Below, one piece after another: positions 1 through 8,634 of a stretch of 64,000 bases of DNA. The notes below the pieces were generated by a model. That model saw only the letters and a list, made by a program, of their open reading frames with translations. It was not told the origin of the DNA and made no database searches. The stretch is from assembly GCA_027306915.1 (NCBI GenBank), contig DAHUYW010000021.1, positions 1-64,000 on the forward strand, in the 5' to 3' direction. A program made the translations under genes and the position numbers. Numbering within the stretch: position 1 is the first letter of the stretch; every line of letters begins with the position of its first letter. The stretch comes from Spirochaetales bacterium. GTDB taxonomy: Bacteria > Spirochaetota > Spirochaetia > DAHUYW01.

Positions 1-118
1 AGGTGAAGTAGCCCCTGTACACGGGCAGCCCCGCGCGCGCGAACATGCACGGCGCCGCCCGGCACGCCCGATCGCTTGCCGGCGTGGGCCGCAACGACGC
101 GCACCCTAATCGGGCGAT

Positions 119-2152
119 CTACGGGGCGGCGCGCAGCCACTCGTTCCAGACGGAGCTGTCCGCAAGCATCTTGATGTAGATCCCCCCGACGACCGAGCGC
201 GCCTGAAAGTTCTCTTGCTTTCCACTCACCGTGTCATACCAGTCGTTAAGCGGGACGCGGCTCACGGTCTCGTTCGCCCAGACCAGGAGGGGCTCCACCA
301 AGCTCTCGAAGTCCTCTTTCCGCTCAGCCAGTGTCGCGATCCAGACCTCCCAATCGAGCTTGGTGTAGCTTCTGCGACTGTCCAGCGGCACGCCGTAGCG
401 GTTCATGTGAGAAAGGTAGTAGGCCACCTCGCTCCGCGCGAGGGAGGCCGGGAAGAGGCCGAAACCGAGGATCTTGTCCCACACCAGGTTGTACTTCTGG
501 CTCCAGCTGCCGGGCGCATCGAATGCGAGGCGGGTGTGGTCTCCGTCCTCGGCCATCGCCATCCAGCGCTTGGCGAAATCGCGCGCGATGCCGTGATACT
601 CGGCGGCAAGCGCGCTCTTGTCGAGGCTGTCCGCAAGGCGGGCGAAGGCCGCGAGGGCGAGTATGGCCTTAAGCGAGAGATTCGCGTTATGGGCGAGGTG
701 CCCGGCGAAGTCGTCGGTGGAAAGCTGGTTCGCGGGATCGAGCCCTGCGTCGCGCAGGTATTCCGCCCACTGGCAGAGAAGCTGCCAGTAGCGGGAGGCG
801 AAGTCGGGGTTCCCTTCGGCCTTGGCGATGGCGGCGGCGAGGATGATCATGTCGCCGCTCTCCTCGACGGGCATCTGGTCAACCTCGGAGCTCTCCCCGC
901 CGCCGTAAACCTGTCCGTTCGCGATCGGGTAGGTCCCGAGATCGTGAGGGGCGAAGGGGAAGCGCCACCTTCCCGATTGCGCATAATCGAACACCGGCTC
1001 GAGCGTCGCCTTGAGAAGTGCCGGATTGAGCAGGAGAAGAAGCGGGGCCTCGGGATAGATGACGTCCACGGTCCCGAGGCAGCCGTTTGAGAAGTTCTCC
1101 TTGGGAAAGTAGTAGGGCTGGCCGTTCGGGCCCGCGACGAGGGTCTGGGCGGCGAGGCTTTGGCGGTAGGCGAGGGTGGCGAGCTCGGCAAAGGCCGATC
1201 CGCCCGCCTGCTCCAAGCTCACCATAAGCCGTTGGTCGAACGCCGCCAGGCGCCCCGCGATGCCGGCATAATCGCGCTCGGCCGCGACCAGGAGCTCCGC
1301 CGCGCTTGTGCCGTTTCGCCGCCAGTAAGGGCGCAGCCGCGCGTGCAGGTATTCGATCGAATAGATCTCGTCGTAGGCGAGGAGGATGTGCCGGGCGACC
1401 GGAAGGGTCGAAACCTCCCCGAGGTCGAAGGCGGCCGCGAGAACTGGCCAGCCGTCTGATGCACGTCGCGGAAATTGCGTGCCGACCCCCTGCGGGATGG
1501 CGGCCGTTTCGATGAAGGCGCGGCGGGCTGCTTCGGCGAGGGCGACCCCGACACCCGTCGCACCGCCGTCGGGCGCAGCAAGGTAGAGATAGCCCCAGTC
1601 GATCCGAAGATCGTCGCCCTTCTTGGCGAGGATCTCTTGGGAGGTCGTCCCCATGCGCGCGGCGAGCAAGGACGGAACGCTCTCCATCTCCGCGGTCACC
1701 GCCTGCTTCGCCTGGTCGACCACCAACTCGCCGCTGCAGTCGAAGTAGAGCTGCACCGCGTGTCGGCCCCCGTCCGCCGCTTCCACCTCCCAGGTGAGGT
1801 AGGTGACCGGGCGGGCATAGAGGTCGAGATCGTGCGCCAGGAGCGGCGTCATGAAGGTCATCGTGAGGCGAAGCCCGGCGCCTTCGAACCGGTAGATGGT
1901 TCGGGTGGGTAGGATCGAGAGCCCGCTTTGGGGGAGGGCCGGAGTCTTCGCTGGCTCGCTGCCCATGAGCCGATAGGTCTTGCCGTCGACCCTTACCAGG
2001 CAGGTGAGCGACTGAGCCTTGCCGGTCCAATGGCGGGTCTGCGAATCGGTCAAGGAATCGGTGAACGACCAGACGCTGAAGTAAGGGTTGTGCACAACAA
2101 GGGGTACCGCCGGTGGGCGGCCAAGACGTGAACGGGGTGACGCATGGTTCAT
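119..2152 (-). CDS. DUF4964/DUF5127/DUF4965/DUF1793 family protein (glutaminase A-like)
   Basis: The 677-residue product has the architecture of the fungal/bacterial glutaminase A-like family. An N-terminal part with the motif HNPYFSVWS (about residues 21-29) is followed by a central beta-rich region and a C-terminal alpha/alpha-toroid-like region with NLSLKAI and a TKLDWEVW motif (about 600). Family members are usually secreted and some hydrolyse glutamine, but many are uncharacterised and sit with glycan genes. No convincing signal peptide is visible in the first 25 residues, so this copy may be cytoplasmic. The start is supported by a GAGGA ribosome site a few bases upstream. It stands alone, divergent from the FrnE-like gene. 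Family assignment is fairly sure; substrate is unknown. Confidence 0.75.
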   Translation of the reverse strand: MNHASPRSRLGRPPAVPLVVHNPYFSVWSFTDSLTDSQTRHWTGKAQSLTCLVRVDGKTYRLMGSEPAKTPALPQSGLSILPTRTIYRFEGAGLRLTMTFMTPLLAHDLDLYARPVTYLTWEVEAADGGRHAVQLYFDCSGELVVDQAKQAVTAEMESVPSLLAARMGTTSQEILAKKGDDLRIDWGYLYLAAPDGGATGVGVALAEAARRAFIETAAIPQGVGTQFPRRASDGWPVLAAAFDLGEVSTLPVARHILLAYDEIYSIEYLHARLRPYWRRNGTSAAELLVAAERDYAGIAGRLAAFDQRLMVSLEQAGGSAFAELATLAYRQSLAAQTLVAGPNGQPYYFPKENFSNGCLGTVDVIYPEAPLLLLLNPALLKATLEPVFDYAQSGRWRFPFAPHDLGTYPIANGQVYGGGESSEVDQMPVEESGDMIILAAAIAKAEGNPDFASRYWQLLCQWAEYLRDAGLDPANQLSTDDFAGHLAHNANLSLKAILALAAFARLADSLDKSALAAEYHGIARDFAKRWMAMAEDGDHTRLAFDAPGSWSQKYNLVWDKILGFGLFPASLARSEVAYYLSHMNRYGVPLDSRRSYTKLDWEVWIATLAERKEDFESLVEPLLVWANETVSRVPLNDWYDTVSGKQENFQARSVVGGIYIKMLADSSVWNEWLRAAP

Positions 2153-2238
2153 GATGTTATTCCTCGCCGCACTCTACCACGGGTCCGCCCGCGGCTGCTA
2201 CCGCTCGAGGTCTGACCCGGGAAGATGCCGTTCCTTCC

Positions 2239-2280
2239 TTGACTGCCGCCGGCAATATCATTACTTACTTAGTGAGGTAT
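2239..2280 (+). promoter_or_regulatory. Possible promoter and imperfect palindrome upstream of the FrnE-like gene
   Basis: TTGACT (2239-2244) is a good -35; 17 bases later lies a weak -10 (TACTTA). Overlapping it is the imperfect inverted repeat TTACTTACT-T-AGTGAGGTA (about 6 of 9 paired positions), which resembles sites bound by HxlR/TetR-type regulators of redox-stress genes. This is inference only. Confidence 0.3.
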
Positions 2281-2282
2281 TC

Positions 2283-2942
2283 ATGAAGATCGAAATCTGG
2301 TCGGATGTTGTCTGTCCCTGGTGCTACATCGGCAAGCGCCGCCTCGAGGCCGCCCTCGCGCGCTTTGAGCACGGCGACGAGGTCGAGCTCACCTTTCGGA
2401 GCTTCGAGCTGGATCCGCAGGCCCCGCAGCGGGAAGAGCAGCCGCTTGATGAGATGCTTGCGCAGAAGTACGGCATGAGCCGCGAAGAGGCGCTGGCCGC
2501 AAACGCGCGCATCACCGAGCTTGCCGCCGGAGAGGGGCTCGAGTATCACCTCGACAGGGCCAAGCGCGGCAACAGCTTCGACGCTCATCGGCTGATTCAC
2601 CTTGCCTCAGGCCACGGCCTGCAGAGCGCCATGAAGGAGCGGCTGATGCGGGCCTACTTCACGGAAGGGGAGGCGATAAGCGAGCCCGCAGTCCTGGTCC
2701 GGCTCGCGCACGAGATCGGACTACACGAGGAGGAGGCTCGCGAGGTCGTCGCAGGCGATGCCTTCGCGATCGAGGTACGGAACGACGAAGCGAACGCCCA
2801 GGCGCTCGGAATCAGCGGCGTTCCGTTCTTTGTCATCGAGGGCCAGTGGGGCGTCTCGGGGGCCCAGCCGACCGAGCTATTCCTCAATGCGCTGAATCAA
2901 ACCTGGGCGGAGCTCAAGACCGGGGAGCGCCCCCCCACGTAG
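2283..2942 (+). CDS. FrnE-like DsbA-family oxidoreductase
   Basis: The 219-residue protein is a thioredoxin-fold DsbA/2-hydroxychromene-2-carboxylate-isomerase-type oxidoreductase of the FrnE group. The active-site pair is C11-P-W-C14 right after the first beta strand (IEIWSDVVCPWCYIGKRR). The family cis-proline region is present late in the protein in GISGVPFFVIEG. The lack of a signal peptide places it in the cytoplasm, where FrnE-like proteins have been tied to thiol redox stress. An upstream in-frame extension exists, but the family N-terminus matches the ATG at 2283. A near-palindrome in the leader (2261-2280) could be an operator. Confidence 0.88.
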   Translation: MKIEIWSDVVCPWCYIGKRRLEAALARFEHGDEVELTFRSFELDPQAPQREEQPLDEMLAQKYGMSREEALAANARITELAAGEGLEYHLDRAKRGNSFDAHRLIHLASGHGLQSAMKERLMRAYFTEGEAISEPAVLVRLAHEIGLHEEEAREVVAGDAFAIEVRNDEANAQALGISGVPFFVIEGQWGVSGAQPTELFLNALNQTWAELKTGERPPT

Positions 2943-3027
2943 CGGGCGCGGTGGGAGGCCGAGCACGCGACTGGCGCGCAGGCAGGCCGATTGCCCGTCG
3001 GGCCCGTTTCGCGCTACCATCCCCGAA

Positions 3028-3708
3028 ATGCTCAGGAAGGCCTTTCCTGTCACGGTACCCGTTCTGCTCGGGTATCTCGCCATCGGCATAGCCTTTGGGC
3101 TGCTCCTCAAGAATGCGGGCTATCCGTGGTGGCTTGCGCCGGTCATGTCGGCGCTCGTCTACGCAGGGGCTCTCCAATACCTTGCGATCGGGCTCCTTGC
3201 CGCCCGGGCTTCGCTGTGGGAGGCGGCGCTGCTAGCCCTCGTCGTCAACGCGCGCCACATGGTCTACGGTCTTTCGTTGCTCGAACGCTACGGGCGCGCG
3301 GGCTGGCGAAAGCTCTATCTTATCTTCGCTCTCACGGACGAGACCTACGCCCTGGTGACATCTACCGAGGCTCCCGACGGGGTCGACCCCGTCGGGTTCT
3401 ACGCGACCATCTCGTTTCTGAATCACAGCTACTGGGTGGCCGGAAGCGCCATCGGCGCGCTCGCGGGTAGCCTCATCCCCTACAACATGGCGGGGCTGGA
3501 TTTCGCTCTCACCGCCCTTTTCATCGTGCTTGTCGTTGAACAGATCGGAAGCTCGGTCTCAAAGCTTCCTTTTCTCCTTGCGGCGCTGTGCGCGATCGGC
3601 GCTTATTTCCTCGTGGGACCGAAGAACATGCTCCTCGTGTCGATCGCGGGCAGCGTCGTGCTGCTCCTGCTCTTCCGGAAGGAGGTTGCCCGTGACGCCG
3701 CTCGCTGA
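3028..3708 (+). CDS. azlC: AzlC family branched-chain amino acid exporter, large subunit
   Basis: The 226-residue inner-membrane protein shows the AzlC pattern: N-terminal FPVTVPVLLGYLAIGIAFG, then a VYAGALQYLAIGLL segment and NARHMVYGLS. About six to seven hydrophobic segments are apparent. AzlC pairs with small AzlD to export branched-chain amino acids and analogues. The azlD-like gene follows with a 17-base overlap. No Shine-Dalgarno precedes the ATG. Instead TTGCCC-18-TACCAT ends seven bases before it (3015-3020), so the mRNA is probably leaderless. Confidence 0.9.
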   Translation: MLRKAFPVTVPVLLGYLAIGIAFGLLLKNAGYPWWLAPVMSALVYAGALQYLAIGLLAARASLWEAALLALVVNARHMVYGLSLLERYGRAGWRKLYLIFALTDETYALVTSTEAPDGVDPVGFYATISFLNHSYWVAGSAIGALAGSLIPYNMAGLDFALTALFIVLVVEQIGSSVSKLPFLLAALCAIGAYFLVGPKNMLLVSIAGSVVLLLLFRKEVARDAAR

Positions 3709-4039
3709 GGCCCTCCTTGTGACGGTCGTCATGACTGCGGTGACGGTCGCGCTGCGCGCTTTCCCCTTCGTCTTCTTTCGAAAACGCAAGCCCCCTGCGG
3801 CGCTCCTGTTCGTGCGAGACTCGATTCCTCCGGCGGTCATGACCCTTCTCGCTCTCTCAAGCTTCAAGGACATCGAGTGGACGCGGGCGCCCTACGGCAT
3901 GCCTGAGCTTCTTGCGGGGCTCATCGTGGCGCTTCTTCATCTCTGGAAGCGCAATCCCTTCCTGAGCATCTTTGGCGGGACCGCCTTCTACATGGCGCTC
4001 ACACGCCTGGGGGTGTTGCGCTCGATCTTCGGGGGGTGA
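3692..4039 (+). CDS. azlD: AzlD family small subunit of the amino acid exporter
   Basis: The 115-residue protein has four hydrophobic segments and the AzlD-type sequence ALRAFPFVFFRKRKPP followed by DSIPPAVMTLLALSS. The start is the GTG at 3692, preceded by GGAGG in the 3' end of azlC. A longer in-frame reading upstream lies entirely within azlC and lacks family sequence. The 17-base overlap with azlC implies translational coupling and equal expression of the two subunits. Confidence 0.88.
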   Translation: MTPLAEALLVTVVMTAVTVALRAFPFVFFRKRKPPAALLFVRDSIPPAVMTLLALSSFKDIEWTRAPYGMPELLAGLIVALLHLWKRNPFLSIFGGTAFYMALTRLGVLRSIFGG

Positions 4040-4093
4040 GGTGCGGGCCGCTGTAGGCGGTGAGCCTCGGGAACGGCCTCCGGCGAGCGCCGC

Positions 4094-5083
4094 TCAATCC
4101 GACTCCTGCTCGATTGCCCGCAGCTGGTCCCGCAGATCCTCGATCTCCTTCAACCAGAAAGCGCGTCCGCCCCAGTCGGGATGGCTGTCGCGAAAGCGGC
4201 GATCGTCGCGCTGGCGGGCGCTCCAGGCGAGGTAGTAGATCATCCGCATGAGCCGCAGGGGCTCGATGAGCGCGAGGGTCTGGCGATCGAAAGGATGGAA
4301 CTGCTCGTAGCCTTCGAGGATGAGCGCGAGCTCGCGCCGGCTCTTGTAAGCGCGGTCGGGAAGGAGGAGCCAGAGGTCCTGGACGGGCGGGCCCGTCATC
4401 ATGTCGTCGAAATCGATGAGGAGGAGCCCCTCCGCTGCCCGGTCGAGGATGTTCCCGCGGTGGCAGTCGCCGTGGATTCGCATGCTCGGGATCCCTTCAA
4501 AGAGCGGGGTGATGCGATCGACGGCGTCCGCGGCCACCTCGAAGAACTCCCCGCTGACATCCGGATGAACCACCCCGCGAAGCTCGTCGAGAAAAAGGCT
4601 GGTCGAGGCGTCGGGGCTGCACCGAAGTCGATGGCTCGCTTCTTTGCGCGCGGCCACCGCGTGAAGACGTCCCACGAGGCTCCCGAGGCGCAGGAGGTCC
4701 TCGTCGCGCTCGGCGTCGAAGTTCCTCCCGGCGCGCTTCGGGTAGAGCGCGCAGGCAAACTCCGTTTCGTTCTCATCGTCGACGGCGATAACCGTTTCAA
4801 GGGTCTTTCCATCGGGGCTTGCGATCGGCGCAACAACCGGGAGGTCGGCCGCCGCGCACTCGAGGACGAAGTCGTGCTCTTCGAGGATCGCCTCTCTGCT
4901 CCATCGCCCGGGACGATAGAACTTCACGACGTAGGAGCTCCCTTCTTCGTCGGTGAGCGCGTAGACCCGATTCACGTAGCTCGAGAGGGCGGAGATGGTC
5001 CCGTCGATGCGGAGGTCGTAGGCATCCTCCACTGCCTGAATCACGACGTGGGGCATGAGCAGATCAAAGGTTTGTAGCGCCAC
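4094..5083 (-). CDS. srkA: Stress response kinase A (YihE/SrkA-like) Ser/Thr kinase
   Basis: The protein (about 329 residues) belongs to the aminoglycoside-phosphotransferase-like kinase fold. It matches SrkA throughout: YVVKFYRPGRWS with the ATP-binding Lys, the catalytic loop RIHGDCHRGNIL, the metal-binding LIDFDDMMTGP, then VQDLWLLL and EPLRLMRMIYYLAWSARQ. In E. coli this kinase protects against stress-induced death. I prefer the GTG at 5083 (first residues VALQTFDLL) over the ATG at 5101. It aligns with the E. coli N-terminus, and TCGACG-17-TACTGT ends six bases before it. The gene is convergent with azlD. Confidence 0.87.
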   Translation of the reverse strand: MALQTFDLLMPHVVIQAVEDAYDLRIDGTISALSSYVNRVYALTDEEGSSYVVKFYRPGRWSREAILEEHDFVLECAAADLPVVAPIASPDGKTLETVIAVDDENETEFACALYPKRAGRNFDAERDEDLLRLGSLVGRLHAVAARKEASHRLRCSPDASTSLFLDELRGVVHPDVSGEFFEVAADAVDRITPLFEGIPSMRIHGDCHRGNILDRAAEGLLLIDFDDMMTGPPVQDLWLLLPDRAYKSRRELALILEGYEQFHPFDRQTLALIEPLRLMRMIYYLAWSARQRDDRRFRDSHPDWGGRAFWLKEIEDLRDQLRAIEQESD

Positions 5084-5292
5084 GGGCGAACAGTAGCACA
5101 TCTCGGTGTACCCGTCGACCTCGGCTCCGGTCGCCGCTCCTTTCCGTTTTCACGCGGCCTTCGATATGCCGGCTCCGGGGAATCCCTCCCGCCGATCCGG
5201 CTCGACTCCGCGCCGTTTTCGAGGTATCCTTTGGGGTGACGGAAGCGCCGTGCCCGAACGAGTCGGGCGCACCTCGACGGAAGGAGGGTGAA

Positions 5293-5535
5293 ATGCAGTT
5301 CGGATTCTTCTATGTCAGGTTGCGGCCGGACGTCGATCCGAAGGAGCAGTGGTATACCGTTGGAGGCAAGGCCGTGTTCTTGAGCGAAGTCTTTGCCAAG
5401 AGCAAGGTCTACCCTGTGCTCGCGGTCGACTATCGAACGGAGAACGGAGTCAAGGAAACCCTCTATCACATCCCGACGGAAAGCAACGAGATCGGCTGGT
5501 TTCCCAGCGAGTTCTTTCTCTTTGCTCGGGACTGA
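5293..5535 (+). CDS. Small conserved-looking protein of unknown function
   Basis: An 80-residue soluble protein, rich in aromatic residues, with no domain I recognise. It starts MQFGFFYVRLRPDVDP and ends in WFPSEFFLFARD. The ATG at 5293 has a strong AAGGAGG site. An alternative in-frame GTG at 5236 lies five bases after a TATCCT -10 (TCGACT-17-TATCCT at 5202-5230), so a leaderless 99-residue form is possible. The methyltransferase gene follows 18 bases later and is probably cotranscribed. Confidence 0.6.
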   Translation: MQFGFFYVRLRPDVDPKEQWYTVGGKAVFLSEVFAKSKVYPVLAVDYRTENGVKETLYHIPTESNEIGWFPSEFFLFARD

Positions 5536-5553
5536 ACGGCAGGCTCTCTCAAG

Positions 5554-6141
5554 GTGTTTGACCTCGGATCGGCCGCTTACGATGCCTGCATGACCCCACT
5601 CGAGGTGGGTGCACTCGCGTCAGTCCGTACCCAGCTTATTGCAAGGGCCGGCGGCCGCGTGCTCGAGGTGGGCGCGGGAACGGGGGTCAATCTCAGCTAC
5701 TACGACTATTCCAAAATCGAAGAATTGATCGTAAGCGATGTGCGGGTAAAGCCGCGACTCGCGGAAGCTGCCGCGGCGCATCGCAGGGTCACCGTCGTCC
5801 AGGCCGACGCCGAGACGCTCCCCTTCGCCGCGGGAATCTTTGATACCGTGGTAGCGACCCTTGTCTTCTGCAGCGTGCGCAATCCGCTCCAGGGGCTTGC
5901 CGAGCTTGCCCGTGTTCTTCGACCGGACGGCAGACTCCTCTTTCTCGAGCATGTCATTTCCCATCATCCGCTCGTGCACCGCTTGATGGACTTCGCGAAC
6001 CCAGGCTGGCGCCTTGTCGCCGGAGGCTGCAACCTCAACCGGGACACCGCTCGCACGATCCAAGAAGCCGGTTTTCGCTTCGTCCGATTCGTGCATTTCG
6101 GCCGCGGCCTCGGAATAGCCGGAATGGCAGTGAAGGCATAG
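5554..6141 (+). CDS. Class I SAM-dependent methyltransferase (UbiE/METTL7-like)
   Basis: The 195-residue protein has a Rossmann-fold methyltransferase core. Motif I is VLEVGAGTGVNLSYY (about 36-50), followed by an acidic residue after the second strand (VSDV). A motif IV-like FDTVVATLVFCSV and a post-motif LRPDGRLLFLEHV resemble UbiE/METTL7-type enzymes that act on small, often hydrophobic molecules. The start is a GTG at 5554 with poor ribosome-site support. Translation is likely coupled to the small upstream gene. Substrate unknown. Confidence 0.8.
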   Translation: MFDLGSAAYDACMTPLEVGALASVRTQLIARAGGRVLEVGAGTGVNLSYYDYSKIEELIVSDVRVKPRLAEAAAAHRRVTVVQADAETLPFAAGIFDTVVATLVFCSVRNPLQGLAELARVLRPDGRLLFLEHVISHHPLVHRLMDFANPGWRLVAGGCNLNRDTARTIQEAGFRFVRFVHFGRGLGIAGMAVKA

Positions 6142-6204
6142 CCCTGCGTCAGCCTCTTCCGTTGCGTCCGGCACCGCTACCCCCTTGCCATACTCTACCG
6201 GCGC

Positions 6205-6233
6205 TTGACCTTTTCCGCAAAACGAAATAGAAT
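6205..6233 (+). promoter_or_regulatory. Sigma-70-like promoter of the DeoR/dehydrogenase operon
   Basis: TTGACC (6205-6210), exactly 17 bases, TAGAAT (6228-6233). Transcription would begin near 6240, downstream of the first possible start (GTG 6239). This favours the GTG at 6272, which has a ribosome site, as the DeoR start. Confidence 0.65.
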
Positions 6234-6271
6234 CAGAGGTGATACGGAAGCAATTCGAAGGGAAAAACGCG

Positions 6272-7027
6272 GTGACAGAGAACCTGACTGAAAGAGAGCA
6301 GGAAATCATCGACCTTCTCGCGGAAGACAGTGCCTTGACGGTTGCCGATATCAGCCGGCGCCTCGAGGTGTCGACCGTGACCGTGCGAAACGATCTGACC
6401 GGCCTTGCCGAAAAGGGGTTCATCGTGCGCACCCACGGCGGTGCCTTTCCCGCCTTTCACCGAAGCATTCTCGATCGGCAACGGGACCGCACGAAGATCA
6501 AAGCGCGGATCGCCCGCGTCGCCGCGAGTCTCGTTTCCGACGGCGACGCCATCATGATCGAGGCCGGCACGACGACCGCCCTTGTGGCGAAGTACCTCCT
6601 CGGAAAGCGCGACATCCACGTCGTCACCAACTCAACCCTCGTCATCCCCTATGCACGCTTCAATCCGACTATCCATCTCACCGTTGTTGGAGGCGAGTTC
6701 CGCCCGCCGACCGAGTCGCTCGTCGGGCCGATCGCCCTGCGCGACCTTGCGGAGTTCCACGTCCGCATCGCCTTCATCGGGACCGACGGTTTCTCGCTTG
6801 CGGGCGGACTCACGACGCACCTGGTCGAGGGCGCGGAGATCGTGCGGAAGATGGCGGCGCAGGCGGACAAGACCGTCCTGGTGGCCGATTCGTCGAAGTG
6901 GGGCAAGGTGGGATTCGCACGGGTTCTGCCGATGGACGGGATCGACCTGCTTGTTACGGACGGAGAGTTGCTTCCGGATGTAGGCGCGGACCTGCGGGCG
7001 CTCGGCGTCGAGGTCATGGAAGCGTAA
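6272..7027 (+). CDS. DeoR family transcriptional regulator
   Basis: The 251-residue regulator has an N-terminal winged helix (TEREQEIIDLLAE to VSTVTVRNDLTGLAEKGFIVRTHGGA, about residues 5-60). A sugar-phosphate isomerase-like effector domain follows, with the family motifs IMIEAGTTT, VVTNS and FIGTDGFS. DeoR regulators usually bind a phosphorylated sugar. As first gene of the operon it should control the dehydrogenase complex and the SorE/SDR genes downstream. The GTG at 6272 has GAAGGGA eight bases upstream and lies after the predicted transcription start, so I prefer it to the GTG at 6239. The gap to the E2 gene is 9 bases. Confidence 0.88.
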   Translation: MTENLTEREQEIIDLLAEDSALTVADISRRLEVSTVTVRNDLTGLAEKGFIVRTHGGAFPAFHRSILDRQRDRTKIKARIARVAASLVSDGDAIMIEAGTTTALVAKYLLGKRDIHVVTNSTLVIPYARFNPTIHLTVVGGEFRPPTESLVGPIALRDLAEFHVRIAFIGTDGFSLAGGLTTHLVEGAEIVRKMAAQADKTVLVADSSKWGKVGFARVLPMDGIDLLVTDGELLPDVGADLRALGVEVMEA

Positions 7028-7036
7028 GGAGAGCCA

Positions 7037-8569
7037 ATGGCAACGGAAGTGGTGATGCCCCGGCAGGGCAACACGGTCGAATCGTGCGTCATCCTGGCAT
7101 GGAAGAAACGCGAGGGTGACAGGGTAGAGGCCGGCGAGACCCTCTGCGAGGTGGAGACCGATAAGGCCACCTTCGAGGTCGGCGCACCGATCGACGGGAC
7201 GCTTCTCAAGGTGCTGTACAAAGAAGGTGATGATGTTCCGGTCCTGAAGGTCATTGCGGTGGTGGGGGAGCCCGGCGAAGATGTGGGCGCGCTTTCTACG
7301 AAAGGGGGCGCCGAGAACTCTGTTTCCCCGCGCGACGTCCGGGGCGCCGCCTTCGAAAACGCACGGGACAATGGACGTGCGTCCATCGAGGGCAAACCTG
7401 TCGAAGGTGTACGGGAAACCCTCGCGAAGGGTTCGGCATCGAGTCGGATCGAAAGCGATGGCGGCGCTCCGGGCGGCGATGCGGTGGAAACGGGAAGGCG
7501 GGCGGCGACGGAGCCAAGGGAAGACGGCGAGATCGCCGCTTCGCCGAGGGCCCGCGGGATCGCGGCGGCGCAGGGAGTCGAGCTCGAGAAGGTGCGCGGA
7601 ACCGGTCCCGGCGGAAGGATCATCGAGCGTGACGTGCGCGCGGCGATCGAGGCGGGCCCGCTGCCGACGGCCGCCGCCGCGGCGCTCATGCGGGAGCAGG
7701 GGCTTGCGGCGCCGGCGGCGGGGAGCGGAATCGGCGGACGGGTGCGAGTCTCGGACCTCGAAGGGGCGGCCGCCGCGGCGCCAGGCAAGGGGCCTTTAGG
7801 CGGCGGGACCGGCGTGCAGTCCGAAGTGCCGTCTGCTGCCGTCGCGCTGACCGCCCGGCGGCTCGCAGCCGCCGACTCTCGCACCGAGATACCGGTGCGA
7901 AGCATCCGCAAGGTTACCGCGGAGCGCATGCGCGCGTCGCTTCAGTCGACGGCGCAGCTTACCCTGGACATCTCCGCCGAAGCGAGCGCTTTGCTCTCCT
8001 ACCGCGCGGCGCTGAAGGGCTCGCCGCCCGAGCGAGGGCTCTCCGGCGTGACGATCGGCGACATGGTGATGCTCGCGGCAGCACGCACCCTCGCTTCCTT
8101 CAAGGCGCTGAACGCGCATTTCCTTGGCGACAAGATGCTTCAGTTCGACCATGTCCATCTCGGCTTTGCGGTCGATACGCCGCGCGGGCTCTTGGTGCCG
8201 GTCGTCCGCTTTGCGGATCTCCTCTCGCTGCGGGAGCTTTCGGCCGAGGCAAAGAGGCTTGCCGCCGCATGCCTGGAAGGGAAAGCCGCCGCCGAGGACC
8301 TATCTGGAGCGACCTTCACGGTGACGAACCTCGGCGCCTTCGGCATCGAGCGCTTCACCCCAGTGCTCAATCCGCCGCAGGTTGCGATCCTCGGAGTGAA
8401 CGCGATCCAGCCAAAGGCTGTGCAGGCGGGGGCTGAGGTGAAGTTCCTCCCCCACATCGCTCTCTCCCTTACGATCGACCATCAGGCGGTCGACGGGGCT
8501 CCGGCGGCCCGCTTCCTTGCCGCCCTTGCCGGGGCGATCGCGCGCTTCGAGCTTCTCCTTGCGGAATGA
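7037..8569 (+). CDS. Dihydrolipoamide acyltransferase (E2) of a 2-oxoacid/acyloin dehydrogenase complex
   Basis: The 510-residue E2 begins with a lipoyl domain carrying the lipoylation Lys in ETDKATFEV (K43). It then has two candidate peripheral-subunit-binding motifs (about 170-200, SPRARGIAAAQG to GRIIERDV, and about 214-240) joined by Ala/Gly-rich linkers. The C-terminal catalytic domain ends with DHQAVDGAPAARFL, the family His/Asp-Gly active site. It moves an acyl group from lipoamide to CoA. The ATG has AGGAGA upstream. Its place before E3 and a fused E1 resembles acetoin or branched-chain-type complexes; the acyl substrate cannot be read from sequence. Confidence 0.9.
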   Translation: MATEVVMPRQGNTVESCVILAWKKREGDRVEAGETLCEVETDKATFEVGAPIDGTLLKVLYKEGDDVPVLKVIAVVGEPGEDVGALSTKGGAENSVSPRDVRGAAFENARDNGRASIEGKPVEGVRETLAKGSASSRIESDGGAPGGDAVETGRRAATEPREDGEIAASPRARGIAAAQGVELEKVRGTGPGGRIIERDVRAAIEAGPLPTAAAAALMREQGLAAPAAGSGIGGRVRVSDLEGAAAAAPGKGPLGGGTGVQSEVPSAAVALTARRLAAADSRTEIPVRSIRKVTAERMRASLQSTAQLTLDISAEASALLSYRAALKGSPPERGLSGVTIGDMVMLAAARTLASFKALNAHFLGDKMLQFDHVHLGFAVDTPRGLLVPVVRFADLLSLRELSAEAKRLAAACLEGKAAAEDLSGATFTVTNLGAFGIERFTPVLNPPQVAILGVNAIQPKAVQAGAEVKFLPHIALSLTIDHQAVDGAPAARFLAALAGAIARFELLLAE

Positions 8570-8634
8570 GGCTTGATGCAGCTGAGGGCGGAAGGCCGGC
8601 AGGGCAGGGAGCGCGGCGCAAAGGAGTCGAATCG

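Noticed and set aside
65..118. Inverted repeat CGCCCGAT ... ATCGGGCG after the end of the first gene.
   Set aside because: The arms are about 36 bases apart with no T-run; chance is likely in GC-rich sequence.
8566..8634. Start of the E3 gene at the ATG overlapping the E2 stop.
   Set aside because: It adds 23 residues without family similarity, while the GTG at 8635 has AAGGAG at ideal spacing and matches the family N-terminus.
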